DNA of 64,000 nt from Ectobius pallidus. Its lineage: Eukaryota; Arthropoda; Insecta; Blattodea; Ectobiidae. Below are positions 1 through 13,100 of the stretch, piece after piece. The translations under genes and the position numbers were made by a program. The stretch's first letter is position 1, and the number at the start of each line of letters is the position of its first letter. The notes beneath the pieces are model-generated. The model was not told the DNA's origin. It worked only from the letters and a program-made list of their open reading frames with translations, and did not search any database. The stretch covers positions 118,493,543 through 118,557,542 of the forward strand of contig CAXKWD010000004.1 of NCBI GenBank assembly GCA_964059195.1. The letters are read 5' to 3'.

Positions 1-14
1 TATTTCATCATGTA

Positions 15-297
15 CAGTCGGTCAAATAAAAAACGTCGGGACTCTTATGCAGTTAAAATTAAAGTTTTAATGCTTTACTTCACAAGTTTCCTATAAAAGA
101 CAGGTCATTCTCGGAACATATGAGGCCATGAGGCGGGAGGGAAAAATGAACTACACGGAAAGCGTAACACACGATATTCAACTTAATGTATTGTCATAAT
201 TCATTTTGCTTTGTGTCATGGCGCCACATACAAATGCTAACTTGCGAGAAAGTGTAGTTAGGGCTGTAATTGACCTGCATTTTTCGGCCTCTGAAGC
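15..297 (+). mobile_element. Left-end fragment of a TA-flanked TIR transposon (family A)
   Basis: The sequence starts with TA followed by CAGTCGGTCAAATAAA. Nearly the same 280 bp stands at 55044-55320, where it belongs to a complete short copy. The inverted form of this terminus is at about 2685-2707. A short stretch reads like the N-terminal helix-turn-helix of a Tc1/mariner-type transposase (APHTNANLRE followed by AVIDLHFSASEA). Homology to the 55 kb copy stops at about 297, so this is a truncated end. TA flanks suggest the Tc1/mariner superfamily, but that is inference. Confidence 0.6.
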
Positions 298-987
298 AGG
301 CCCGATGAGAGGGAGGGGCAGCCGGGACTATAGCCCGGCTGACCAGGTTTTATTTTTTACTTTCTAAATTTACTCTAAAATAAAATTGGTTATAAATCAA
401 TAAGCAGCTTAAGTTATGTTTTATGTGTTTGTTTTATATGCAGTTAATTTGAAAGGGATTATTCTTGAAGAAAAATTGCTATTTTTGAAAAGTAGAAGCA
501 GAAATCCTTTTGGTCTCAACAGTAGACCTCACTGATGTTCGGCATTTAAAATCATAATTTTCAAAAGATTAACTGGTAAAACAGCCATTTCTTTAAAATA
601 ACTAAATTGTACAGTAGGCCTACTGCCCTTACCTAAAGTAACATATCAGTCGGAGTCAGTTGTTTTGCTGATATACTGTTGCTAAAAGTTTTGTTTTGTC
701 ACAAATAATCAGCCCTGAAAGAGGGTTTCCTAATGCTCGCTGCTGCAAAAAGACTTGAATATGTCCTCAAGTGATCTGGATAGTTGGAGTTCGGAAAGTA
801 ATTGGAGTTGTACTGTATATATGAAAGTTTTTCACCTGTGGATAAATATCCTTATTCCGCTCATATAGGGTTAATATGTAAAGAAAATGCCAACATGCAA
901 AATATGTTTTATGTTTTATATTTAATATACCAGTAATCTTAATATCAGAAGTCTTAAAAATATATCTGTCTTTGCTTTATTTTACAG
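298..987. other. RFC5 intron upstream of the first visible exon
   Basis: AT-rich sequence with no ORF or repeat structure I can name. It ends in the pyrimidine tract and TTTACAG acceptor at 981-987 that precede the first visible RFC5 exon. Confidence 0.5.
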
Positions 988-1115
988 TCAACAGGTTTAT
1001 TAAGGATGATCAGTTACCTCATTTGCTATTTTATGGTCCACCTGGAACAGGAAAAACAAGCACAATCCTTGCTTGTGCAAAGCAGTTATATTCTCCTAGT
1101 CAGATTAATTCAATG
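988..1115 (+). CDS. RFC5: RFC5 exon with Walker A
   Basis: First exon visible in the window. It follows TTTACAG and ends before GTAAGT at 1116. It starts with the last two bases of an Ile codon (phase 2) and ends on a complete Met codon. It encodes [16 protein letters not shown], then the P-loop [10 protein letters not shown] and ILACAKQLY, which bind the ATP phosphates. The preceding exon, with the N-terminal ~40 residues, must lie upstream. Confidence 0.95.
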
Positions 1116-4100
1116 GTAAGTACACATTTCAGAATTTCTAACTTAACCAAAGGTTGAAGTTACAATAATTGGCTTAAATTGATTATGAACCTCTTAAATA
1201 ATATTCAGCTGCAAAATTATTTCTAAGATTTATGTTATGTAGAGAAAAATCAGTCCTGGACAGGAATGGACTATTTTTTCAGCTTAGCACATATACTGAT
1301 GCTGGGACCACTTCTCCAGTAATGAATACAGTCCCGGTCTAAATAAAATTCCCGATCCTTACAGACCTCAGTTACCGTACACATTATAACTAGGGATCCT
1401 ATTTTATAGCGAATAAAAAAGTTAAATTTTGATTCAAAAGTTGGGTTAATTTCGGTGTTATTTTGCATATAATTTTGTAGATTTGAACCATCTTACCAAT
1501 TCACTATTAACACTTAATGTAGGTAAACTAGTGTAACACATTTTTAAGTCAAAATAAAATATGAAATAAATTAACTGTCCTAAATTCAGATAGGGGTATG
1601 CCGTAGTGTAGTGGTTGAGGCGCTGCGCTACAAACCAGAAGGTCGTGGGTTTGATCCCTGATGAGGTTGTTGGAGTTTTTCAATTGGCCTAATCCTTCTG
1701 GTGGAACTATGGCCCTGGGGTTGACTCAGCCTCTAACAGAAATGAATACCAGGAGCTATCCTGGGGGTAAAGGCGGTCGGTGCGTAAGGCTGACAAACTT
1801 ACCACCTTAACGTGCCACAGATATGCATTTGTTGTAAAATCATACTTTCTTTTGTGTGTGTCCAAAATTCGACACCAACAATAATAATTCATTAGAAGTA
1901 ATTATTATTTTATTCCAGTCACTGCTGCGTTTGAAAAAATAAACATAAATAAAAATAAAAAATATACAAGATCCCACTAAGGATCAAACCCTGGTCCCAT
2001 ACGTTCAATTCCGATGTCTTGACCAGTATGCTATTGCGAACAGATGAGAATAGCCTACATAATTCTGATGAGATTGCAATATCCAAGCTTGAAAATATGT
2101 TACGCCAAAGTTATTGATTTTGCACTACAAGTACTGGTATTATAAAATAAAATCTTTAAAAAATTCTCCTTGAATAAACATATTCCTCGTGAATTTATTC
2201 ATTATTAATATTATAAGAACTTAAAAATAAAAAAAATATACAAGATACATTAAGGATCGAACCCTAGTCCCACACGTTCAATTCTGATGTCTTGACCATT
2301 ATGCTATTGCAGACAGATGAGAATAGCCTACATAATTCTGATGAGATTGTAATATCCAAGCTTGAAAATATGTTACGCCAAAGTTATTGATTTTGCACTA
2401 CAAGTACCGGTATTATAAAATATAATCTTTGAAAAATGCTCCTTGAATAAATATATTCCTCGCGAATTTATTCAATATTAATATTATAAAAATGTGCATG
2501 CTAGAGTATGACGGATGTGAGGCATATAGCTACAGCCTTCTATAGCCTATATGTTCGTTTTGGAACAAAACTGACAGAATAATCAAGAAAATACATGGAT
2601 AGACAAGAGGCAGGTGTGAACCTAACCTTAAGTCTTCCGGTACATGTGCATATGCTCTTCGTGGTACTTTACCAAATAACGCCTGATGTTTTTTATTTGA
2701 TTGACTGTACCAGGAAGCATGTATCTAGACATGCATGCAAAACCTCTCTCTTACAAACGCTCCGGACTGAACCTGACATCCTGTTGAAATTGTACTTCTC
2801 TTTGGTGATTACCGTGGCATTTTGGCAACAAGAAATATATGTTCTTGTATGATGAAGAAGTTTAGATTTTTTCCCTGCTATCTCTGCTGCTTCCATGCTG
2901 TTATGTATCCCATAGGTTGTCTCATAAGTCATAACACACTCAGACCCGTTGCTGCCAAGAGCTTTACAAGTAGAGAAGTTGGATTCACCATCTACTCTTT
3001 TTAATTTTTACAATTTTGTTATATTTTTCATACGTTTCTGCAAAGAATATTAGCTTCCCACTTACTTTTTACAATTTTCTTATATTTTTCACATGTTTCT
3101 GCAAAGAATATTAGCTTCCCACTTTCTTTTTACAATTGTAATTTTTCATTTATTTTTGCACATTTCTATGTGGGGAAAAATTCCAATTTTTGTAATTTTC
3201 ACTTGGTAAATGAATCTCTGGCAAGATTACAATATCCGACCCACCCGGCTCCCCTTTCCATCGGCCTGGTCGCCTTCTCCGCCAGCCTGCCTGCGTGCTC
3301 GCTTCCCCTCCGCCTACCGCGCATCATCCCGCGCGCATAAGCCCGCAGCTTGCTCTAATAATTGCAATTACCATTATAAAAAAACAAAATAAAATTTCAC
3401 GAATTATAGAAAATGTCGAACAATTAAAAAAATACCCTTGTACCAAACATCATATTTCACGATCTTTAAACACCGATTTGATAATATAAAAAATCGAAAT
3501 TTACATAATATTTCCCAATTTTTAAAAACGCCGTGTTATGATATAAAACATGGCTTAATCGATGCAGAAAAATTCCCTTGCACCAACAGTACTCTTTTCG
3601 TAAGAAACAAAACATTTCAAAATTTGAAAAAGCGATTCTTGCGTTAACACTCGCGAATGCATGAAGTCACCCTTAGTACCTATATATACATGAAATCTTT
3701 CTTCACTGCTCAACTGTCATTCGTGGCGTAGTGGGTTAAGACTCCTAGCTATAACGCTAGAGGTTCCGATAGATGGGAGGGTGAAGAGGAGGTGAGAGGA
3801 AGAGAGGAAAGAGACGGGAAAGAAAGAGAAGAAGAGAATAAAGGAGAAATAAATTATTTTTCTCCCCACCCAAAACCCCTACTTTCCACGTGGGTCCCGT
3901 TAGAGTAGTAGTGGTGGGGGACTCGGGTGGGTCGCATATTGTATTTTTCCCGAATCTCTTGTAGAAATTCTGGTGAGTAACCACATTTTTGAGCAGTCCT
4001 GATCCGTGGCTTAAAACAAGGGTGTACTGCATATACTATTTCGTAGACCTACATTTAAAATAAGGAAAAAGAAAAATATTTTTCAAGCCTACTTACATAA

Positions 4101-7100
4101 TGAAGAGGATATAAGAATCATTTTCGTAGCCAGTTAAAGTTAATAGGATTCACAGATTCAAAGGTATTTAGTTATGCATAAGTGCAACCATAGGCACAGA
4201 CTCTGGAGGGACCGAGGTACTTTCTGAGCCCCCTCCAACATTTAACTTATGTAATAAGGCCTATGTATGACTACTAAATATCCAATTCTTGCCCCACCAA
4301 TAATTTTTTAAGTCGATGCCTCTGAGTGCAACAATTTGCAAATTTACAGCATGCAAGATAATTCCTGCAGGACATTCTGGCAAGAGGTGTCATGTATAAG
4401 GTGTGTTCAAAACATTTTTGGAATGCTCTCAGAATGAATTTATGACTAAGCTGTCTTTTATTCTTTCCTAGACTGTACATGCAGAAGTTTGTTCTGTTTA
4501 AAATGAGAGGTCGCACCATCTGCTCTGACATCCCAGTGCAGAGATACAGACTCTGAAATGTAGGCATGTTTTATATCTGCAGCAATTTTCACGACTTATG
4601 GGGAGGATGCCATGGGCAAATCTCAAGCATTTCAATGGTTTTCGAAATTTAAAGTAATGTGACGCCTGTTCAAGTTGTAGATAATTCAGGACGACCATCT
4701 TCAAGCAAAACAAATGAAAATATCGCTTGGTTGAGAAAAAAGTGTTAAATGATAGGCGTGTTACAATGTGGCAAATTTGTGAGGAACTAGGACTTTCGTT
4801 CAGAAGTGTTCAAATCATTTTGAAAGTTGACTTAATATTGAAAAGAATTGTTGCAAAGTTCGTGCTTTGCCTCCTTTCAAATGACCAAAAGGAAAGATGT
4901 GTGACTGCACTTACAGATCTTATAGAACAACTTCAAAATGATCCACAATGTATGAAAAAGATTATTGCAGGTGATGAAACATGGATTTGTGGATACGATC
5001 CTAAAATGAAGCAACAATATTCACAATGGAAGAGTCCTGCATCTCCACGCCCAAAAAAGTCAGACAGGTTTGGTCCAATGTGAAGCCAATGATTGCTTTT
5101 TTCAACATTAAAGGCATTGTTCACAAATAATTTTTTCTACATAATGAAACAGTAAATCAAGTGTTTTACAAACAAGTGCTAAAAGATTGAGAGAAAGTGT
5201 GTGATGAAAACGTTCTGAGAAATGGAGGACTGGTGACTGGTTCCTGCTTCACGATAATGAGCCATTTCTATCTGCTGATTTTTGGCAAAGAAGAAGATGT
5301 ATACTATTCCACACCCTGCTTATTCTCCTGATTTGGCTCCAGCAGACTTCTTTCTGTTCCCACAACTTAGAGTGTGGCTTCGGGGGGCATCAATTTGAGG
5401 ATATTGCTGTCATCCAGAGAGAATCGCAGATGGCTTTGAAGGTGTTCCCAGAAGAACACTTCCAGCAGTGGCAACAGCTCTCAGACAGGTGCATCAACTC
5501 TCAAGGAGTCTATCGCAGATGGCTTTGGAAGTGTTCCAAGAAGAACACTTCCAGAAGTGCTTTTAGCAATGGCAACAGCGCTGGGACAGGTGCATCAACT
5601 GCCAAGGAGACTACTTGGAGGGTGAAAGTACAGACTAGACAAATCGAGATATTGTGCTATATTTATAGAGTCATTCCGGAAACTTTTTGATCACACCTCA
5701 TATCAATAGTTAGTTAATCAATAAGGAAGCTATTTATATTACTGATATCAACAGATGAGATCTTATCCTCACATGTCAAGTTCAATATCTATAAAATGAA
5801 ATAGAGTATTGAGTTTGAAAATAACATTATATAAAGCATTTAAGAAGAATTACTGTAGCACTGTAGCCCTATTTTTGAGTGGTGTAACATAATGCCATTT
5901 TAGATTATATTTATTTCCACTTATTCACAATTTTATTTATACTTAGTGTCTTTCTAGGAAAAAACTGAAATTATACATGAATTCTATATGTTTTAAGGAA
6001 CATTACATCAGATTTTGTCATTTTCCTGTTTCTAAATAATATCACACTTAGCAGCAAGCTATTTAATCCACCAAATGAATGACAGTGTTTTTCAGAATAA
6101 AAGCTTTTGCCATACTTTACCAATAAATTGACTATAAAATTTATATATAAAATAAAAATTACTTGCCTGTTGCCAAAAATGTGCAGAGTTACCATTAATG
6201 TAATCTTTAACAGGAACTGCATTTCACATTTTCATGTCTTTCTTATTAATTTGTGACCCCTGTCAAAATTCAATAATTCTTCATGTTGTTCTGATGATAT
6301 CTTGACAAAATTACTAAATCGTTAAATTTTTCGTACATGTATTCATTTGTGTCTAATTATGGACACATAATTTGATGGCATTTTTATATGCATGGGGTGA
6401 TTGAGTTGTGAGTCACTGCTGTGCAGAATAGATGTGACAAGATGTGAACATCGTTCTTACATCAGAATAGCTTTTTCTTAGAGCAAAAATGCTGGAGAAT
6501 GCAACAAGAAGCTGATGGAAGCTTTGGGAATGAGGACCTTTTGTACCCAACTTCGAAGCTTTTACAGGTTGGATTACGTGTGCTTTCATGATTCAACTAC
6601 TGCAATAGAGGGGGATGATACCATTGTGGATGCATGTTTATGGATGTCTGCTCCCTACTCTATCCTACATCTAGTATCCATAATCTGCATCATACAAACA
6701 TTATACCCTGACCTTTAATTTGTACATTTCAAAATTTCATAATGCTCTCACATTTTAAAATAAAAAAGTTGCCGTAACCTATGCCCTATCCCTCGTATTT
6801 TAAGTGAGATAGACTTTTGGAAAATGAACATTATAAATAATGGATCTAGAAAAATAAATTTTGAAAAATTTACATTTGGAGTAAAGGACAATTGAAAAAA
6901 GCAGTTTTGTAAAATGTTTGGGAATAGTTAAAAAATGAAAATAAGTAATATATAATTTAGGTGATATTCAACTGTATTTCCCATCCTTCATTTGTGAGCC
7001 CATCTCCCATCCTATTAATAAAAGTTTGATCTTATAATTAGATTTTAAATAAAAAAAATTGCAATTCAATGAAAATATACTATCTCTTTTGCATTGTGTA

Positions 7101-10100
7101 TTTTTATTTTGATAATATGGTTCTTTACCTTATTTCAGGTTCTTGAACTGAATGCATCTGATGACAGAGGAATTGGAATTGTTCGTGGTCAGATTTTAAG
7201 TTTTGCAAGTACAAGAACTATTTTCAATGCAGGTTTTAAGCTGATAATTCTTGATGAAGCAGACGCAATGACCAATGATGCTCAAAATGCTTTGAGAAGA
7301 AGTAAGTTCTTTTCTCTTATTCTTCTTCTTTTGAAGTCAGATACTGAAAATAACTTCTTTGTCGTCTTATCCATGTGATAAGATACATGCAACTCCATGA
7401 CATAAATAATATTGTACTACCCAGAAGAATAGGGTAAGGTGAAGCACAAGTGTAGTTTTGCTTGCTGACACAACATATTATAGGAGGAGTTGTGCAAAAC
7501 AAGGATAGTGATTTTTTGTGGTGATGATAAAATATAAAATTTCTCATAAGCCTTCAGTTTGATATATTTGTTTATCATAACTAAAGGCACTTGTTTTTCA
7601 TAAAGAGCAAAGTGCAACTATCACAAATTTGATTAACCCTTAGTTGGTCGCAACCCATTTGTTAACACCGTTGGTCGCGGGTGAGCACTGCACTCACTCC
7701 TTTTCTAGAATTGTCACATTTTACATTATTATATTTTTATATTTTACTTATTCAAAATTGAAAAGTAATTGTTTGACTGAAACAAAATCAAATTTTAGTC
7801 ACATTTTATTCACTGCCACTGGAAATATCCCTAGTATTTGTATGAAACACTCAACTAACAGTGACAGTGTGTTCACGGCAGATAGGATGTGCACATTCCT
7901 TACACCTTACAATTGACTTCCTGTTCTTCTTCTTGGGGCAAAACCCACACTTGACTCTTCCACTTGCCTTGGCTGCTTCAGAAGGAACTGGATCTCTATT
8001 TCCCTCATGACCTATTCTCTTCAGCTTCATTCTAAGGTCCTTATGAATCCCTGAAGCAAAGGCTGTAGGTGCGAGATGAGGAATTGTTAGCTCAAGAGCT
8101 AAAGTCTTTAAGTAACAGCTCCATGTCATTCTGGTATCGTCATTTGCTTCAAAAATGATTTTTGAATTTATCCCAGCTATGTCCAGCATAGTATAAAGAA
8201 TACGAAGAGGCCATCTAAAGCAAATTCTGGCAGTAGTGTATTGTGACTATAGTTCATCGACAACATCCACACCACCTTTTGTTAGATTATAGAATGTTAC
8301 GATCTCTGGTTTCATCTTTTCACCAGTATTACTGTCAATTTTATCGCCATCGTGCATGCTAGATATCAGTCTAATACATTATGTTAGTGTCGTGGGATAT
8401 AAGATACCAGCACTGATCCTTCGCTGAAGGCAAACATGCTGCTGTTCACTGGCCTCGTTCTTGTGTTTGCCATATTTGGTGGAATTTCTCTTTTGTTTTT
8501 AAAGTGTTCCAACAACAGTGAGATTTTTTCACTTATTAGATCATTCACCAGATCAATTAATGTGAAGAAATTGATGTGTCCATGGTCACATTTCTTCCAG
8601 AATTTGCAATAGGTTCAACAAGTCTTTTTACAACATTCCTGGGCTGATTATTTACAGCATAGGGTCCCTCTGGTTGCTTGCCAGTATAGATTTGCATGTT
8701 CGATGTATAGAACATATGATAATAATCAACCATTGCAAATATTTTAAAACCATACTTGCTTGGCTATTTTGGCATATATTGCCTAAAACTGCACTGCCCC
8801 CGAAAGTTCTCCAGCATGTCATCTATGGTGACATATTCAGAAGGACTGCAGTGACACTTTCATAGCTGCACAAATTCCTCAAATATCTCTCAAACTGGTG
8901 CGAGGTTATCGAAACTTTTTTTTCAGCTCTGGTTTTAATATCGTCAAGCTGAAGAGCACAGAGTAAGAAGTAGAAGCGATTGTACCTCATTACCAGGTGA
9001 ACATGTTCAGAAGCAGTTGAATCAGTTGTCCAAAGGTTCTCAACACGATGTGATGACATCATGGACCCTGCCAAATACAACAGCCCAAGAAGAGCCCAAC
9101 ACATCTTAAGGGCAGCTATATTTTGAGCGAATTGGCTGAAATTTTATGTTGGTATATTCCACAATTTTTTCAATGCATTAGGCGAAAGTAACTTCCAGCA
9201 ATTGTTTTGTCCAGCAATTTCTTGGGGAGCATGAACTTTCCATTTGGTTACTGATATAATACACCAGGCTACAAAAGAAAATGCCGACTCGCTTACCCCC
9301 ACCACCTTCCATTGAAAGAAAACTGCTATAACAGAATGTTCTCTGCTTGAATTTGTCAATCACTAGCCATTGATGAAGACGTTGAATTATTATCTTTAGA
9401 ATCGTGTTGTGGAGAAATGGGTGTGACAGTTAAGTAGGGAAAAACTTAAGAAGGTACTTATAGTAGGGTACCTTATGTCATCCCGTGGGCTCCTTCGTGA
9501 AGAAAGCAACACACCTATATTTTCAGTTTCTATGAAGTCTAAGGATACCCGAACCACTTGATGCTACTCTGGGGGTCGCGTCTGAGTCGTGTGATGACGT
9601 CATCAAAATGGCGGACGTCGCGTTTCACAGAAATGGCCATAACGTGAAACCTATTTGAGATAGAGACTTGCAAAAAACGGTTTTGAAATCACAATAAAAT
9701 GGTCTACATTATTGTTTCTTACACGTATGGAGCTAAGACGGCATATTCTACCGAAAAATTACACTTTTTGTTGGAAAATTGAAAAAAATGGTCCTGTAGA
9801 ATGTGTTCTCTTGAAATTTCAATAGAAGATGATGCCGTGCCATAAATTACATGCAAACAAATTTTTTGAAGAGTTTAATAATGATACTATTCCCGTTTAC
9901 CAGAAGTTTCAAATGTCACTCTTTTTAGGGTAGCGTATCTGGGAGAAACTACATACATGTGATAGTATGATATTTCAGTTCTATCAAATTAATAGAAGGA
10001 GTTGTTTCTAGAAATAGAAATTTTAACTGTGAGTTAGGCACAAGAAAGGCTTCTTTTATGCAATTTTTCAGATTTTTTGAAGGGTATCCATCAGAGATAT

Positions 10101-13100
10101 TTCAGCCCAAAAATAGTCAAAATCTGAAAAACGATAATATTTAAGGCCGGTTTTGAAATAAGGGATGTATTTTTGGAAGCTGATTTTTTCCTCACAGACA
10201 AATCACATGCAGGTTTGAACATAAAAAAAATTTGAATGTTTACAATCACTTCCTTCTCATATAAAATTTGGACCAAAAAGTTATTTTTTTTTAAATTTAC
10301 CCGAATTTCAAAATCATATTTTCATATGAAAAATTTTGTGTTGAAGAAATTACTAAAATATTCCTAAAAGCAAGCTTCAATAGTTATAAAATGACTCATA
10401 ATTCAAATTTCTATCTCTTATGGTTGTTTAGTTATATGTAGTTTCTTCCAAATACGGTACCCTAAAAGGTGTGATATTTCAGTTCTATCAAATTAATAGG
10501 AGGAGTTGTTTCTAGAAATAGAAATTTTAACTATGAGTTAGGCACGTGAAAGGCTTCTTTTATACAATTTTTCAGATTTTTTGAAGGGTACCCTTCAGAG
10601 ATATTTAAGCCCAAAAATAGTCAAAATCTGAAAAACGATAATATTTGAGGCTAGTTTAGAAATAAGGGATGAATTTTTGGAAGCAGATTTTTTCCTCACA
10701 GACAAATCACATGCAGGTTTGAACACAGAAAAATGTTGAATGTTTACAATCACTTCCTTCTCACATAAAATGTGACCCAAAAAGTGATTTTTTTGGAAAA
10801 ATTTACCCCAATTTCAAACTCATATTTTCATATGAACAATTTTTTGTTTAAGAAAACAATAAAATATTTATAAAAGCACGCTTCAACAGTTACAAAATGG
10901 TTCATAATTCAAATTTCTAACTCTTATGGTTGTTGAGTTATAAAAATATATTTTGATATCAGCTACATTCGCAAAAAATGTGTTACACCAGGATTGAAAA
11001 ATGGACACCCCTGGGAAACCAAGAACACAACAATTTTTTGAAAACTTGTTTTGACATCTTGAAACATGTATGAACTCATATACAAAAAATTATTTTTTTC
11101 TAAAATGGTCATGCAACCATTTTTTTAAAATTTGAATGATTTCATATGGAATGACCCTTTTACAAAAACTATCACAGAATTAAAACTATTGACATTGGAA
11201 ACTTCTGGTAAACGGGAGTAGAATCCTTATTAAACTCTTCAAAAAATTTGTTTGCATGTAATTTATGGCTCGGCATCATCTTCTATTGAAATTTCAAGAG
11301 AACACATTCTACAGGACCATTTTTTTCAATTTTCCAACAAAAAGTGTAATTTTTCGGTAGAATATGCCGTCTTAGCTCGATACGTGTAAGAAACAATAAT
11401 GTAGATCATTTTATTGTGATTTCAAAACCGTTTTTTTCAAGTCTCTATCTCAAATAGGTTTCACGTTATGGCCATTTCTGTGAAACGCGACGTCCGCCAT
11501 TTTGATGACGTCATCACGCGACTCAGACGCGGCCCCCAGAGTAGCATCAAGTGGTTTGGGTATCCTTAGACTTCATAGAAACTGAAAATATAGGTGTGTT
11601 GCTTTCTTCACGAAGGAGCCCACGGGATGTGATTTTCCTACATAAGGTACCCTACTATTAGTTCAAATCCTGATCTTAAACTTCTGAAAACAGTGAAAGA
11701 CGTATTATGTGGAAAAAATGTAAAAGACATTGAATTTGATATCACCCTCAGTCAAATTTCTTCCCTTAAGTATGCACCTGTTACTTCTTGTGAAGTAGAA
11801 AGATCCTTTTCTGTGTTCAAGAATGTCCTAAACTGATAAACGCACGAGTTTAAGTGAGGAGAATTCTGAAAAACTCGTATATTGTTTTAAGAGAAATTGA
11901 AATACTGTATATTGCAGTATTGTGCGGATTTTTGATAGTGCATGTTTCGCCCTTCATTGTGCATATTTGGAGATACGATAGTGCATGAATGCATGCATGT
12001 TTTTAAGTTTGATAGTGCATGAAAATCCGGGCTTTAGTTATATACAATATGTATTTGTCTTACCTGAGATATCAAAAAAGTATTTGTGCAGAGGGATGCA
12101 GAATATACATAAACTTCCATCTTCCATCATTTGGTTACTGACACATCTTCGTTAGCTGATTGATCACTTTCAGTATCATGGTTACTGTTTTCTGCAGTTC
12201 CCACATCTGAATCTTCTACGTCACCAATGAAAGCTTCATTCATTTTGGAAAGTTCAGATAGATTTCATCTTCACTCATAACTTCATCCTGCCACTGACAT
12301 ATTTGTGCCTGATTCATAAAACTCATGTACCTACTCATTTTGCGCAATAATTATAAGCAGGATACCTCAAATGCATTCGCTGGGTTTATATGAAACACTC
12401 AGACTGCTCACACCTGCAACAATTACTTCTTAAAAACAACCAGATGTCAGCTATTCACTGACATCCCTTCTCATCCAGTCTAGACAATGCGAAAGGAAGC
12501 TAACATAAATCATGTTTTCCAACTGTGATCCTTTTTCATGTTAGCATATTTTAAGTGTGGAATTATTAAGTTTTGTTTCATATAAGAGTAACTATAGCAG
12601 TATTAACATGTTTTATGACGATTTTAATGGTGGCTCTAAGCATTTAAAAGGAGACAAAATAGGATGGAACATTTTTAGTCCTATATGTGCAATAAAGTAT
12701 TATGTCCCAGGTTTTTGGGGAGGAAAATACAATAGCGATATTGAATTTCTTTCTGTATAATTTTATGTTACCAGAATTTCTGTTTTTTCTTATTTCAACC
12801 CCTTCCAAACATGGCGTGTAGAACCATTGGGATAAAAAATTCTAAGTCCTCTATGGGCCATAAAAAGCTATATCAAGCGTTTTCTGAGGGAATAGTTTGA
12901 ATGTCATAAGTTGTCCTTCCTCATTTCAATTTCTACATACCTATATAAGGATCTGGAGTTTGAAAATCGAAAGACCTTCATAACTTAATTTCGAATTACA
13001 AAATATAAAACCTGGGCGACACCGGGCCTTTTAAGCTAGTTTAAAATAAAATTAATTCATTTTGTGTTGTCAAAATCCGTTGGTTTGGAAGAAAACGAGC

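Larger units (their letters stand above)
7633..12330 (-). mobile_element. piggyBac-like element, broken by later insertions
   Basis: The left terminus is TTAA (7633-7636) followed by CCCTTAGTTGGTCGC, the layout of piggyBac ends. The transposase runs on the - strand: C-terminal part at 7851-9363 and an acidic N-terminal start (MSEDEI context) around 12140-12300. In between lie the foldback element 9461-11657 and a hAT fragment. I could not find an intact right terminus with TTAA. Confidence 0.65.

Noticed and set aside
3240..3350. CpG island or promoter
   Set aside because: The GC-rich block is only ~110 bp, inside an intron, with no initiator or ORF support.
3210..3647. Three overlapping + strand ORFs of 60-69 codons
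   Set aside because: Low-complexity, overlapping in different frames, no motifs; chance ORFs in an intron.
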